Made by a program: the position numbers and the translations under genes
Notes under the pieces: generated by a model
The model's input: only the letters and a program-made list of their open reading frames with translations
What the model was told of the DNA's origin: nothing
The model's database searches: none
Origin: Bacteroidales bacterium
Lineage (GTDB): Bacteria > Bacteroidota > Bacteroidia > Bacteroidales > UBA932
NCBI GenBank assembly: GCA_017429765.1
Contig: JAFROJ010000003.1
Coordinates: 1 to 48,550 of the forward strand
Reading direction: 5' to 3'
Length of the DNA: 48,550 bases
Shown here: one piece after another, positions 24,809 to 34,007 of the stretch
Layout: each line of letters opens with the position of its first letter
Position numbering within the stretch: position 1 is the first letter of the stretch

Positions 24809-26929
24809 CTAACGGATATTCGCTATGCTCATTATGTCGGCGAAGACGCCGGCGGCTGTGACGTCGGCTCCGGCGCCATAGCCTTGAATGAGCATGGGAT
24901 GCTTCTTGTAGCGCTCCGTGGTCAGGAGGATGATGTTGTTGGAGCCGTCCAGCACATAGAATGAATGCTGGGACGGGATCTCCCGCAATGACACGGAGCA
25001 TTTCCCGTTGTCGTTCACGGCGACGAGTCTCCATCTCTTGCCCTCCGCCTGGAGCCTCTTCCTGCCGGCCTCGAACTCCGCGTCAAGTCCGGGAAGTTTC
25101 TTCCAGAACTCTTCCAGCGAGCAATCGAAGAAGGACGGCGGGATGAACAGGTTGGCCTCGACATCATCCATGCCGATCTCGTACCCGGCCTCTCGGGAGA
25201 GGATAACCAACTTGCGGATAACGTCTGTGCCGGAGAGGTCCACCCTCGGGTCCGGCTCAGAGAATCCCTGCTCCTTCGCCATCCTCACGGTCTGGCTGAA
25301 CGGGATCTCCTCGGAGATGTTGTTGAATATGAAGTTGAGCGTGCCGCTCAGGACGGCCTCCATCTTGAGGATCCTGTCCCCGCTGTTGCGCAGGTCGTTG
25401 ATGGTCCCGATGATGGGAAGCCCCGCGCCGACATTGGTCTCGAACAGGTACTTGACCCCTCTCTGGCGGGATATGTCCTTGAGTCTCTTATAGTTGGCGA
25501 AGTCGGAGGAGGCGGCTATCTTATTGGCGGCCACCACGGATATGCCCCGGCTGAGGAAGCCTTCGTAGAGGGCGGCGATCTCCGAGCTGGCGGTGCAGTC
25601 CACGAACACGGAGTTGAACAGGTTCATCCCTATTACCTCGTCCCGAAGCCTGGCTGTGGTGAGGGGGACTCCTTTCTCCAGATCCTCCCGCCAGGTGGTC
25701 AGGTCCAGGGAGTCACGGTCGAACAGCCCCTTGACACTCCTCGCGATCCCGACGACGTTGATCTTGAGGTTGTGCTCCTCCATCAGTTTCTCCCTCTGGC
25801 TCCGGATCTGGTCGAGGAGGCGTCCGCCGACGGTCCCGATGCCGCAGACGAAAAGATTGAGCTCCTGGTACTGGGACAGGAAGAAGCTGTCGTGGATGAC
25901 ATTGAGCGCTTTGTGGAGCTGTCCCCGGTCCACTATGAAAGAGATGTTCGACTCTGAGGCGTCCTGGGCGAAAGCCTTGACGCTGATCCCGTCCCTGCCG
26001 AGGGTGGAGAAGAGCTTCCCGGCTGTTCCGGGGGTGTTTTTCATGTTGTCCCCGATCACGGAGACGGCCGCGAGGCCTTCCTGGATCCTGACAGGGGAGA
26101 GCGAGCCGTTGTCGATCTCTCTCGCGAAGGTCCCGTCAAGGACGGTCTTGGCCTTCGCCGCGTCTTTGCGGCTCACGCCGACGGATATTCCTGTCTCGGA
26201 GGCTGACTGGCAGACGAGGAAGGCGCTGATCCTCTCAAGCGCCAGGGCGGTGAATATCCTGCAGTTGACTCCCACGACTCCGGCCATGGAGGTTCCTGAC
26301 AGGGTCACCAGACAGACATCGTCGATCGAGGAGATTCCGCGGATGGCTCTGTCGCCGGCCCCGGCTCCCGATCCCAGGATGGTCGTGCCGTCTCCCGAAG
26401 GGTTGAGGAGGTTTCTCACCACGGTCGGGATCCCTTTGGCGTTGACGGGGAACAGGGCGGGGGAATAGATCAGTCCGGCCCCGAAGTTGCAAAGCTCCAT
26501 CGCCTCCCGGTAGCTCATCTCCTTGATCAGGTAAGCGGTTCTCACCGCCTCGGGATCGGCGGTCATGAAGCCCTCCCTGTCGGTCCAGATCTCAAGGCTG
26601 GCGGCGTCGTTGGAGGCCGCGATCAGGCTGGCCAGATAGTCGGCCGCCCCTTTCTCAAGGTCTGTGAGCTCTCCGGGGTCGAGGCCGTCGGGGATGATCC
26701 CCGGGACTATCACCCTTCTGGAATGGGGAGTGAGGATCTCCGGATGGCCCGCCAGGCAAGTCTGGGGGGAGGCTGAGACGGATCCGGGGATGGCGGACTG
26801 GACCGTCTTCACTTTATCCTGTGGGACGACGATGATGACATCTTCTTCCGTCGCTTCCACCACTGATTTGATTCTCAAGATGTTCCGGTCGTCTCCGAAG
26901 AGCCCGGCCCCGAATTTGAGGACTTTCAT
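24809..26929 (-). CDS. thrA: ThrA-like fusion: degenerate aspartokinase plus homoserine dehydrogenase
   Basis: 706 aa, about 100 shorter than normal bifunctional ThrA (around 810-820). The N-terminal aspartokinase half looks catalytically dead: the KFGGTS motif is KFGAGLF (residues 5-11), the SALGG(x)TD segment and the SxGERLS loop are gone because of a deletion around residues 36-75, and the RGGSD motif is LEKGAADY (91-98). The downstream part of the kinase fold (EIWTDREGFMTADP, SYREAMELCNFGA) is still recognisable. The two ACT units are kept (SGTSMAGVVGVNCRIFTALA; SVIGDNMKNTPGTAGKLFST). The homoserine dehydrogenase half from about residue 355 appears intact: NAD(P) motif CGIGTVGG, VVAANKIA, FETNVGAGLPIIGTI, LSGTLNFIFN, GFSEPDPRVDLSGTDVIRK. 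Expected activity: homoserine dehydrogenase, perhaps threonine-sensitive through the ACT domains. Aspartate kinase must then come from another gene. Confidence 0.92.
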   Translation of the reverse strand: MKVLKFGAGLFGDDRNILRIKSVVEATEEDVIIVVPQDKVKTVQSAIPGSVSASPQTCLAGHPEILTPHSRRVIVPGIIPDGLDPGELTDLEKGAADYLASLIAASNDAASLEIWTDREGFMTADPEAVRTAYLIKEMSYREAMELCNFGAGLIYSPALFPVNAKGIPTVVRNLLNPSGDGTTILGSGAGAGDRAIRGISSIDDVCLVTLSGTSMAGVVGVNCRIFTALALERISAFLVCQSASETGISVGVSRKDAAKAKTVLDGTFAREIDNGSLSPVRIQEGLAAVSVIGDNMKNTPGTAGKLFSTLGRDGISVKAFAQDASESNISFIVDRGQLHKALNVIHDSFFLSQYQELNLFVCGIGTVGGRLLDQIRSQREKLMEEHNLKINVVGIARSVKGLFDRDSLDLTTWREDLEKGVPLTTARLRDEVIGMNLFNSVFVDCTASSEIAALYEGFLSRGISVVAANKIAASSDFANYKRLKDISRQRGVKYLFETNVGAGLPIIGTINDLRNSGDRILKMEAVLSGTLNFIFNNISEEIPFSQTVRMAKEQGFSEPDPRVDLSGTDVIRKLVILSREAGYEIGMDDVEANLFIPPSFFDCSLEEFWKKLPGLDAEFEAGRKRLQAEGKRWRLVAVNDNGKCSVSLREIPSQHSFYVLDGSNNIILLTTERYKKHPMLIQGYGAGADVTAAGVFADIMSIANIR

Positions 26930-26980
26930 TTCTGTTTCCGGTTAATAATTCCTATCTTGCCAACAAGAATTCTCATCGCT

Positions 26981-27190
26981 ATGAAGAAATTCCTTTTGAA
27001 ATTGCTGATGGGCGCCTCACTGACATCTTCAGTCTTCATTTTCCAGGCCTGCTACGGGACTCCGCCCACGGTCTATGACATACCGAGGAACCTTGTCGAA
27101 GTCAACCAGGTCGAGGTTGGGATCCCTCAGGATCCCGGGCCCGAGACCGAGACCGCCGGGGAAGAGGAGGACACTCCCGCCCTGGACTAA
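26981..27190 (+). CDS. Small lipoprotein
   Basis: 69 aa from ATG 26981 (the in-frame ATG at 26957 would only lengthen the signal). Signal MKKFLLKLLMGASLTSSVFI followed by FQACYGTPP; the Cys in FQAC is the likely lipid site. The mature part is short and acidic (ETETAGEEEDTPALD). The signal and 'ACYGTPP' start look like those of Bacteroidales lipoproteins linked to radical SAM proteins, which usually continue into a beta-sandwich; here nothing follows. It is therefore either a genuine short lipoprotein or a shortened member of that group. It overlaps the 3' end of the glycosyltransferase by 4 bases. Confidence 0.65.
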   Translation: MKKFLLKLLMGASLTSSVFIFQACYGTPPTVYDIPRNLVEVNQVEVGIPQDPGPETETAGEEEDTPALD

Positions 27191-28152
27191 TCCATCGTTT
27201 CCTTGATATTGTACTTGTTCCTCTCCTGGGAGTTGCGGGAGATCATCTCGCAGATGAACCCGGCAAGGAAGAGGATGACACCCATCATCACGGCGACGAG
27301 CGCCAGGTAGAACAGGGGCTGGTCGGTGACGGCCCTGTAGTAGGTGCCGTGGGACTGGTGGACCAGTTTCGCGACGATGATCCATATTGTCATCACGAAG
27401 CCCACGAGGAACATCAGCAGGCCGGAGAAACCGAAGAAGTGCATTGGTTTCTTCCCGAAAACGCTGAGGAACCACAGGGAGAGAAGGTCGAGGAACCCGT
27501 TGACAAACCTCTCCATCCCGAATTTGCTCTTCCCGAACTTCCTTTTCTGGTGATGGACGGGTTTCTCGGTGATCTTGTCGTAACCGGCGTTCTTGGCGAG
27601 ATAGGGAATGTATCTGTGCATCTCGCCGTAGACCTCGATGTCTTTCACGACCTCGTTCCTGTAGGCCTTGAGGCCGCAGTTCATGTCGTGGAGCTTGATG
27701 CCGGTGATCATCCTCGCGGTGGCGTTGTACAGTTTCGAGGGTAGGTTCTTGGTCACCTTGTTGTCCTGACGGTGCTGTTTCCATCCCGAGACCACGTCGT
27801 AGCCGTCCTCTACAATCATCTTGTACATCCCGGGGATCTCCTCGGGCGAGTCCTGGAGGTCGGCGTCCATGGTCACCACGACCCTACCCTCGGCCTTGGC
27901 GAAGCCGTGATAGAGGGCGGCGGACTTGCCGTAGTTGCGGCGGAAGGAGATTCCCTTGATCCTGTCATCGCCCTCGCCCAGGGCCTTGATCCTGGCCCAG
28001 GACCCGTCGGTGCTGCCGTCGTCGACGAATATGACCTCGTAATCGTACCCCGCGGCGTCGGTGACGCTCCTTATCCAAGCCAGCAGCTCGCCGAGGGACT
28101 CCTCCTCGTTGAATAGGGGGACTATGATGGACAGGTCTTTTTTATATTCCAT
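27187..28152 (-). CDS. Family 2 glycosyltransferase, membrane-anchored
   Basis: 321 aa. N-terminal GT-A domain: SIIVPLFNEEESLGELLAWI, then EVIFVDDGSTDGSW, RNYGKSAALYHGF, VVTMDADLQDSPEEIPGMY with the metal-binding DxD, and the acceptor region HDMNCGLKAYRNEVV. Two hydrophobic segments follow (about residues 235-265 and 280-305), so it sits in the inner membrane. This DPM1/ArnC-like layout is typical of enzymes that move a sugar from a nucleotide donor onto undecaprenyl phosphate; the sugar is unknown. The DUF4199 membrane protein lies 5 bases upstream, almost certainly in one operon. Confidence 0.92.
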   Translation of the reverse strand: MEYKKDLSIIVPLFNEEESLGELLAWIRSVTDAAGYDYEVIFVDDGSTDGSWARIKALGEGDDRIKGISFRRNYGKSAALYHGFAKAEGRVVVTMDADLQDSPEEIPGMYKMIVEDGYDVVSGWKQHRQDNKVTKNLPSKLYNATARMITGIKLHDMNCGLKAYRNEVVKDIEVYGEMHRYIPYLAKNAGYDKITEKPVHHQKRKFGKSKFGMERFVNGFLDLLSLWFLSVFGKKPMHFFGFSGLLMFLVGFVMTIWIIVAKLVHQSHGTYYRAVTDQPLFYLALVAVMMGVILFLAGFICEMISRNSQERNKYNIKETMD

Positions 28153-28157
28153 AGATC

Positions 28158-28715
28158 TTATTGATTGTCAACGGTTTCTTCCATTTCGGAGAAAGGGTCG
28201 TTCGGGGATATGTTCTTGGCGAAGACGATGGAGTAGACCCAACCCCACAGGAAACAGTAGATGAAACCTCCGATGGCCGTGTAATAAGGCATCTTGGGCA
28301 GCATCTTCTCGAGGGCGGCCTCGGAGTTGGAATCCAGCATGGAGGCGTAGGTGTCCTTGACCGTGCCCATGATCTCCTCGACGGATCCTGGGGTGAAGAC
28401 CATGAAATTGACCACGGTGTAGGCCGCGACGATGATCGACGAGAACAGGGCCAGTTTCATCCCGTAGTGTTGCAGCCTGGGGTAATCGATCTCATTGAAG
28501 GAGTCGTGGAAACGCTTCATCAGATACCTGAATGTCACGGCGCAGAGGACGAGTTTGCCGGCCCAGGCCAGAAAGTTCGCCACACCGCCGAAGAAGCCGG
28601 TGATCTTGCCGCACAGGCCCCCGATGAGTTCCGCCGCTATCGTGACGGCCGCCATGACGAGTCCGGCCAGCGCCGCGTTGTTCCATGACTCGCTCGAAGT
28701 GAATTCTTTCTTCAT
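28158..28715 (-). CDS. DUF4199 membrane protein
   Basis: 185 aa with four hydrophobic helices (about residues 13-33, 43-65, 88-110 and 145-168) and a conserved-looking segment FHDSFNEIDYPRLQHYGMKL between helices 2 and 3, as in the Bacteroidota DUF4199 family. Function unknown. It commonly sits beside a DPM1-like glycosyltransferase, as here, which suggests a shared role in envelope glycolipid or polysaccharide export. The minus-strand promoter box at 28738 faces thrS. Confidence 0.85.
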   Translation of the reverse strand: MKKEFTSSESWNNAALAGLVMAAVTIAAELIGGLCGKITGFFGGVANFLAWAGKLVLCAVTFRYLMKRFHDSFNEIDYPRLQHYGMKLALFSSIIVAAYTVVNFMVFTPGSVEEIMGTVKDTYASMLDSNSEAALEKMLPKMPYYTAIGGFIYCFLWGWVYSIVFAKNISPNDPFSEMEETVDNQ

Positions 28716-28737
28716 GTCCTTAACTGTATGGAATGTG

Positions 28738-28745
28738 CAAAAATA
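28738..28745 (-). promoter_or_regulatory. Probable -7 element of the DUF4199-glycosyltransferase operon
   Basis: Minus strand TATTTTTG, a match to TAnnTTTG, 22 bases before the DUF4199 start. Confidence 0.5.
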
Positions 28746-28758
28746 GCAAAATAATTCT

Positions 28759-28766
28759 TATCTTTG
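28759..28766 (+). promoter_or_regulatory. Probable -7 element of the thrS operon
   Basis: TATCTTTG, a full match to TAnnTTTG, 23 bases before the thrS ATG. The -33 region has only a weak TGTG at 28734-28737. It is back-to-back with the minus-strand box at 28738. Confidence 0.55.
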
Positions 28767-28789
28767 CCGACTGTCTAATAAATAGGATC

Positions 28790-30748
28790 ATGATCAACAT
28801 CACATTTCCTGACGGGAGCGTCAGGGCGTACGAGAAAGGAGTGACAGGTTATGAGATAGCCAGGAGCATCAGCCCCAGGCTGGCCGAGGAGGTCCTGGCG
28901 GTCGCTGTGAAGCCCGCCGGCGACACCACGATAGGCAAGGGACAGACTGTCGACCTTAACCGTCCCATCGTCGAGGACTCCTCGATCTTCCTCCTGAAGT
29001 GGGAGGATGACGAGGCGAAGAGGGTCTTCTGGCACTCTTCCTCCCATCTGATGGCCGAGGCTCTCGAGGAGCTTTATCCCGGTGTCAAGTTCGGGATCGG
29101 CCCCGCCATCGAGAACGGCTTCTACTACGACGTGGATCTCGGGGGACACCAGATCACCGACGCCGATTTCCCGAAGGTCGAGAAGAAGATGCTCGAGCTC
29201 GCGAGGGAGAAGCAGGATTTCACAAGGATCGATGTGTCCAAGGCCGAGGCCCTCAAGCATTTCACCGAGAAAGGCGACCAGTACAAGTGCGAGCTCATCA
29301 GCGAGCTTGAGGACGGCACCATCACATACTACACCAACGGACGTTTCACCGACCTCTGCCGCGGGCCTCATCTCCGCGACACAGGTGTCATCAAGGCTGT
29401 CAAGCTGACTGCCCTCGCCGGGGCCTATTGGCGCGGCGACGAGACCCGCGGCCAGCTGACCAGGATCTACGGCATCACCTTCCCCAAGAAATCGATGCTC
29501 GACGAGTACCTCGTGGTCCTCGAGGAGGCCAAGAAGAGGGACCACCGCAAGCTCGGGAAGGAGATGGAGCTGTTCACCTTCTCTTCCCGTGTCGGAATGG
29601 GTCTTCCTCTCTGGCTGCCAAGAGGTTCCGTGATGAGGTTCGAGCTCGAGAAGTTCCTTCGCGAGAAGCAGAGGGAATATGGCTACCTCCCTGTCGTGAC
29701 CCCTCACATCGGGAGCAAGGACCTCTATGTGACCTCCGGCCACTACGCCAAGTACGGCAAGGACTCCTTCCAGCCGATCCACACCCCTCAGGAGGGCGAA
29801 GAGTATATGCTTAAGCCCATGAACTGCCCTCACCACTGCGAGATATTCCGCTCCTCTCCCCGCTCCTACAGGGATCTTCCCCTGAGGATGGCCGAGTTCG
29901 GGACCGTCTACCGCTACGAGCAGAGCGGTGAGCTGCACGGCCTGACCAGGGTCCGCTCCTTCACCCAGGACGACGCCCACATGTTCGTCACCCCCGACCA
30001 GCTCAAGGGCGAGTTCGAGAAGGTCATCGAGCTGATTCTCTATGTCTTCAAGATATTCAAGTTCGACAAGTACACGGCCCAGGTCTCCCTCAGGGACCCG
30101 AACAACAAGACCAAGTACATCGGCTCGGACGAGAATTGGGAGAAGGCCGAGAACGCCATCATTGAGGCCGCCGACGAGATGGGTCTCAAGACTGTCGTCG
30201 AGTACGGCGAGGCAGCCTTCTACGGCCCCAAGCTCGACTTCATGGTCAAGGACGCCATCGGAAGGAAGTGGCAGCTCGGGACCATCCAGGTCGACTACAA
30301 CCTGCCCGAGAGGTTCCAGCTCGAGTACACCGCCGCCGACGGCAGCAAGAAGCGTCCGGTCATGATCCACAGGGCTCCTTTCGGCTCGATCGAGAGGTTC
30401 ACCGCCGTGCTCCTTGAACACACCGGGGGACACCTGCCGCTGTGGCTCAGCCCCGATCAGGTTAAAGTGCTGCCAATCAGCGAGAAATACTCGGATTTTG
30501 CGAAAAAAGTTTGCGATTTGCTGAATAATTCCGATATTCGCGCCTCTATAGATGACAGAAACGAGACTCTCGGCAAGAGGATTCGGGAGATTTCGTTGCT
30601 GCGCGTCCCTGTGCTGGCTATTGTCGGAGAGAAGGAGGTCGAGAGCGGCGCGGTTTCTGTCAGGTTGGAGGGCGCCGACGCCGGCGTCATGGGTTTGGAA
30701 GAGTTTGTGGCGTGGCTCAAGGCCAGGATGGCCGCTGAGCTCGCTTAA
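28790..30748 (+). CDS. thrS: Threonyl-tRNA synthetase
   Basis: Charges tRNA-Thr and edits Ser-tRNA-Thr. 652 aa from ATG 28790 ([20 protein letters not shown]), which begins the TGS domain; an upstream in-frame start at 28733 would precede the -7 box and is rejected. The editing (SAD) domain has the metal-ligand pattern [12 protein letters not shown] and [14 protein letters not shown]. The class II core has [30 protein letters not shown] and the motif 3 region [13 protein letters not shown], with the zinc-binding Cys/His residues present. The C-terminal anticodon-binding domain is complete. First gene of thrS-infC-rpmI-rplT-lepB. Confidence 0.98.
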   Translation: MINITFPDGSVRAYEKGVTGYEIARSISPRLAEEVLAVAVKPAGDTTIGKGQTVDLNRPIVEDSSIFLLKWEDDEAKRVFWHSSSHLMAEALEELYPGVKFGIGPAIENGFYYDVDLGGHQITDADFPKVEKKMLELAREKQDFTRIDVSKAEALKHFTEKGDQYKCELISELEDGTITYYTNGRFTDLCRGPHLRDTGVIKAVKLTALAGAYWRGDETRGQLTRIYGITFPKKSMLDEYLVVLEEAKKRDHRKLGKEMELFTFSSRVGMGLPLWLPRGSVMRFELEKFLREKQREYGYLPVVTPHIGSKDLYVTSGHYAKYGKDSFQPIHTPQEGEEYMLKPMNCPHHCEIFRSSPRSYRDLPLRMAEFGTVYRYEQSGELHGLTRVRSFTQDDAHMFVTPDQLKGEFEKVIELILYVFKIFKFDKYTAQVSLRDPNNKTKYIGSDENWEKAENAIIEAADEMGLKTVVEYGEAAFYGPKLDFMVKDAIGRKWQLGTIQVDYNLPERFQLEYTAADGSKKRPVMIHRAPFGSIERFTAVLLEHTGGHLPLWLSPDQVKVLPISEKYSDFAKKVCDLLNNSDIRASIDDRNETLGKRIREISLLRVPVLAIVGEKEVESGAVSVRLEGADAGVMGLEEFVAWLKARMAAELA

Positions 30749-30794
30749 GTCGGATTGATAAAAAGAGAGTTTTAAAAGAGTTAATTAGAATAGA

Positions 30795-31421
30795 ATGCCT
30801 TACAAGAAACGTTACGGAGGTTCAAGACCGTCCACCGGGTTCAAACCGGCCGGCCCGAGGCCCGCTGCCGGGACTCGCGGGGGACGTACGTTCGTCCGCC
30901 AGAAAGCGGATGATGAATTGAACATCAACGAGGAGATTTCCGCTCCTCAGGTCCGTCTTGTCGGCGACAACATCGCCGAGCCTGGCATTTATCCTATCTC
31001 CAAGGCTCTCGCGATGGCCGATCAGTTGGAGCTTGACCTGGTCGAGATCAGCTCCAAGGCCGATCCGCCCGTGTGCAAGATCCTTGACTACCAGAAGTAC
31101 CTCTACCAGCAGAGGAAGAAGGCCAAGGAGATGAAGCAGAACGCCTCCAAGGTCACTGTCAAGGAGATCCGCTTCGGGCCCAACACCGACGAGCACGACT
31201 TCCAGTTCAAGCTCAAGCACGCCAAGGAGTTCCTCGAGGAGGGATCCAAGGTCAAGGCCACCATCTTCTTCCGCGGCCGCTCGATCATGTTCGCCGACCA
31301 GGGAGAGAAACAGCTCCTGAGGTTCGCCGTGGAGCTAGAGGAATTCGGGAGGGCCGAGAACATGCCGTCCCTCGAGGGCAAGAGGATGACCATGATGATA
31401 GCCCCCGTGAAGAAAAAATGA
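30795..31421 (+). CDS. infC: Translation initiation factor IF-3
   Basis: Binds the 30S subunit, prevents premature 50S joining and checks start codon and fMet-tRNA. 208 aa, with a basic N-terminal tail longer than in E. coli (MPYKKRYGGSRPSTGFKPAG), then NINEEISAPQVRLVGDN, the linker PPVCKILDYQKYLYQQRKKA, and the C-terminal domain (KVTVKEIRFGPNTDEHDFQF, VKATIFFRGRSIMF). It starts at ATG; the autoregulatory AUU start known in enterobacteria is not used here. 46 bases after thrS and 54 before rpmI. Confidence 0.97.
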   Translation: MPYKKRYGGSRPSTGFKPAGPRPAAGTRGGRTFVRQKADDELNINEEISAPQVRLVGDNIAEPGIYPISKALAMADQLELDLVEISSKADPPVCKILDYQKYLYQQRKKAKEMKQNASKVTVKEIRFGPNTDEHDFQFKLKHAKEFLEEGSKVKATIFFRGRSIMFADQGEKQLLRFAVELEEFGRAENMPSLEGKRMTMMIAPVKKK

Positions 31422-31475
31422 GATTAACCGCCGTGAGCGCGGGTAACGATAATTAACAGTTTAATATTAACAACA

Positions 31476-31670
31476 ATGCCAAAGCTTAAGACCGTCTCCG
31501 GTGCCAAAAAGCGTTTCGCGCTTACCGGAACAGGAAAGATCAAGAGGAAGCACGCTTATCACAGCCACATCCTCACCAAGAAGACCAAGAAACGCAAGAG
31601 AAATCTTGACCATTTCGCTCTCGTCGAGAAGGACGACCTCGGAAGGGTAAAGGAAATGTTGGTCCTGTAG
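31476..31670 (+). CDS. rpmI: Large ribosomal subunit protein bL35
   Basis: 64 aa, highly basic, [20 protein letters not shown], then [20 protein letters not shown], the bL35 signature at its normal length. Position between infC and rplT is the conserved bacterial order. Confidence 0.98.
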   Translation: MPKLKTVSGAKKRFALTGTGKIKRKHAYHSHILTKKTKKRKRNLDHFALVEKDDLGRVKEMLVL

Positions 31671-31686
31671 TTTTTTAATGTTTAAC

Positions 31687-31735
31687 TCGGAAAGCAGCCG
31701 TAAAGAATCGCCGCAGGGCGGTCGCTGCCTCCGGA
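31687..31735 (+). promoter_or_regulatory. Possible RNA hairpin between rpmI and rplT
   Basis: In the 78-base gap, GCAGC (31694-31698) can pair with GCTGC (31724-31728), an inner stem CGCC/GGCG closes a GCAG loop, and CGG/CCG can extend the base. A folded leader here would suit autoregulation by bL20, as known in other phyla, but I cannot match it to a described leader family. Confidence 0.35.
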
Positions 31736-31748
31736 AAAAGATCAGATT

Positions 31749-32093
31749 ATGCCAAGATCAGTCAATTCTGTAGCCTCCAGGGCTCGCCGCAAGAAGATTC
31801 TCAAGAGAACCCGCGGAAATTTCCTCTCCAGAAAGAATGTCTGGACCGTAGCGAAGAACACCTATGAGAAAGGTTTGACATACGCTTACCGCGACCGTAA
31901 GAACAAGAAGCGCGACTTCCGCGCCCTTTGGATCCAGAGGATCAACGCCGCCGCGCGCCAGTACGGGATCACCTATTCCCAGTTCATGGGCAAGCTCGCC
32001 AAGCAGAACATCGGCCTGAACCGCAAGGTCCTCGCCGACCTCGCCATGAACAACCCCCAGGCGTTCGAGGCCATCGTCAATTCCGTCAAGTAG
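31749..32093 (+). CDS. rplT: Large ribosomal subunit protein bL20
   Basis: 114 aa, basic. [24 protein letters not shown]-type core replaced by [17 protein letters not shown], then [20 protein letters not shown] and [20 protein letters not shown], all typical of bL20 at its usual length. It binds 23S rRNA early in 50S assembly. 78 bases after rpmI and 22 before lepB. Confidence 0.98.
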   Translation: MPRSVNSVASRARRKKILKRTRGNFLSRKNVWTVAKNTYEKGLTYAYRDRKNKKRDFRALWIQRINAAARQYGITYSQFMGKLAKQNIGLNRKVLADLAMNNPQAFEAIVNSVK

Positions 32094-32115
32094 TTATCAT
32101 TAATAGTCCCTGGAA

Positions 32116-33468
32116 GTGAGTTTGAAGTCGCTATACAACAACAAGTGGGTCAGAATGTTTTTCTGGGCCATATTGTACACGTTGTGGGTGGCGTGGCTCG
32201 GGAACTGGTGGTGGATCCTCGGCCTTGTGGTCATCTTCGACCTCCACATCACCCGCAAGGTGAAGTGGTTGTTCTGGAAGAAGGAGTACAAGGAGGGGGA
32301 GAAGCGTAACGTGTGGCTGGACTGGCTCGACGCCATCATATTCGCCACCGTGGTCGTGACATTCATCAACATTTTCTTCTTCCAGGCGTTCAAGATCCCT
32401 TCGTCTTCGATGGAGAGCTCCCTCTACACGGGAGACCATCTTTTCGTCAGCAAGCTCGCTTACGGGCCCAAGATCCCCCAGACGCCGCTCACGATACCCT
32501 TCACACATAATGTCATATTCGGGAAGGAGTCGTACTCGACTCTCATCCAGAACGACTATCGCCGCCTGAAGGGCCGCGGGACTGTCCAGAGGGGGGATTA
32601 TGTGGTGTTCAACTTTCCTCACGGGGACACGGTGCTCACCCGTTTCCCCTCGGAAGACTACTACGCCTGGGTCCGCAACGCCGGCAGGAGTTACACGATC
32701 GCTAACGGAGGACCTCTTAAGGTACGTCCCATGGACAAGGAAGACCACTATGTCAAGAGATGCGTCGCCATCGCCGGCGACACTCTCTCGGTGCGCGACG
32801 GCCTTGTGTGGATCAACGGTACCCAGCAAGAGGTCTATCCGGGCGTGCAGTTGACCTACAAGGTCGTGACCAACGGCCAGAGGATCAATTCCCGCTCCAT
32901 CGAGAAGCTCGGGCTCAACACGGCCGAGCTCGTGTACGACTCCAACCTGCCCGGTTACCCCGCCATGCCTCTCACTTCGGCCATGCTGGAGGAGGTCAAG
33001 GGCTATTCCGCGGTCGTCAGTGTCGAGCCCGATCTCGACGTCTATCCGCCGGACTATCCCGACTCCTACCTTAGCATATTCCCTTTCACCGAGGGATCGA
33101 AGTGGACGAGGGACAATTTCGGCCCTCTGTGGATCCCCTCGAAGGGGGCCACGGTGAGCCTGGATTTGTCCAACCTCCCGTTCTATGAGAGGGTTATCAC
33201 CTCGTACGAGGGGCATAGGTTGAGGGTGGAGCCTGACGGGAGGATATTCATCGACGACCAGGAGACTTCAAGCTACACATTCGCCCAGGACTATTACTTC
33301 ATGATGGGGGACAACAGGCATAACTCCTTGGATTCCAGGTACTGGGGCTTCGTGCCCGAGGACCATGTGGTCGGGAGGCCCTCGATTATCTGGCTGTCCA
33401 CCGACGCCAATAAGAGATTCCCCCATAACATCAGGTGGCGCAGATTCCTCAAAATTGTCGGCAATTAG
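32116..33468 (+). CDS. lepB: Signal peptidase I
   Basis: Removes signal peptides from exported proteins; inner membrane with periplasmic active site. 450 aa, GTG start. Two or three N-terminal hydrophobic helices (about residues 11-45 and 70-91) precede the catalytic Ser in FKIPSSSMESSLYTGDHLFV (Ser98). The general-base Lys is in YVKRCVAIAGDTLSV, and box E is MMGDNRHNSLDSRYWGFVPE. The long insertion between these boxes is usual in Bacteroidota. It lies 22 bases after rplT, so it is probably co-expressed with the ribosomal genes. Confidence 0.96.
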   Translation: MSLKSLYNNKWVRMFFWAILYTLWVAWLGNWWWILGLVVIFDLHITRKVKWLFWKKEYKEGEKRNVWLDWLDAIIFATVVVTFINIFFFQAFKIPSSSMESSLYTGDHLFVSKLAYGPKIPQTPLTIPFTHNVIFGKESYSTLIQNDYRRLKGRGTVQRGDYVVFNFPHGDTVLTRFPSEDYYAWVRNAGRSYTIANGGPLKVRPMDKEDHYVKRCVAIAGDTLSVRDGLVWINGTQQEVYPGVQLTYKVVTNGQRINSRSIEKLGLNTAELVYDSNLPGYPAMPLTSAMLEEVKGYSAVVSVEPDLDVYPPDYPDSYLSIFPFTEGSKWTRDNFGPLWIPSKGATVSLDLSNLPFYERVITSYEGHRLRVEPDGRIFIDDQETSSYTFAQDYYFMMGDNRHNSLDSRYWGFVPEDHVVGRPSIIWLSTDANKRFPHNIRWRRFLKIVGN

Positions 33469-33550
33469 GGTAGAGCTATTGCGATTTTGGATTTTTTGAA
33501 CGAAATTCGCGCCTCCAAATTATTTTGAATCAATAAAAAAGTTAGATATC

Positions 33551-33793
33551 ATGGCAAAAGTTTGTCAAATCACAGGACGGAAGAGGATGATCGGCTGCAA
33601 TGTCGCTCATTCGAAGCTTCATACCAAGCGCGACTTCTCCCTCAACCTCAAGACCAAGAAGTTCTGGTCCGAGGAGGAGCAGAGGTTCGTCACTCTCAAA
33701 GTATCCACCAAGGGCATGAGGACCATCGAGAAGAAGGGTCTTGACGCCGCCCTTAAGGAGGCTCAGGAAAAAGGATTTGTCGGCCTTGTTTAA
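33551..33793 (+). CDS. rpmB: Large ribosomal subunit protein bL28
   Basis: 80 aa, MAKVCQITGRKRMIGCNVAH, then SKLHTKRDFSLNLKTKKFWS and VTLKVSTKGMRTIEKKGLDA: full-length bL28. First of a three-gene ribosomal unit rpmB-rpmG-DUF4295 ending at a strong terminator. Confidence 0.98.
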   Translation: MAKVCQITGRKRMIGCNVAHSKLHTKRDFSLNLKTKKFWSEEEQRFVTLKVSTKGMRTIEKKGLDAALKEAQEKGFVGLV

Positions 33794-33806
33794 AAATCGT
33801 TGAATT

Positions 33807-33995
33807 ATGGCAAAGAAAACCAAAGACGCGAGAGTGCAGGTCATACTCGAGTGCACTGAGCAGAAGTCGAGCGGGGTCCCCGGGATCTCCAGGTACGTCA
33901 CCACCAAGAACAAGAAGAACACTCCCGAACGTTTGGAGCGCAAGAAGTACAATCCTTACCTCCACAAGGTCACTGTCCACCGCGAAATCAAATAA
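33807..33995 (+). CDS. rpmG: Large ribosomal subunit protein bL33
   Basis: 62 aa, [20 protein letters not shown], then [20 protein letters not shown] and [11 protein letters not shown]. The CxxC pairs of zinc-type bL33 are absent (only one Cys), so this is the zinc-independent form. 13 bases after rpmB. Confidence 0.97.
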   Translation: MAKKTKDARVQVILECTEQKSSGVPGISRYVTTKNKKNTPERLERKKYNPYLHKVTVHREIK

Positions 33996-34007
33996 GGAGA
34001 TTAAGTT

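Noticed and set aside
28775-30433. Long open frame antisense to thrS (552 codons)
   Set aside because: Same codon-bias effect; low-complexity Leu/Gly/Val/Asp-rich product without motifs.
32094-32115. Bacteroidales-1 RNA, often found downstream of the bL20 gene
   Set aside because: Only 22 bases separate rplT from lepB, with no promoter or terminator for a separate RNA.
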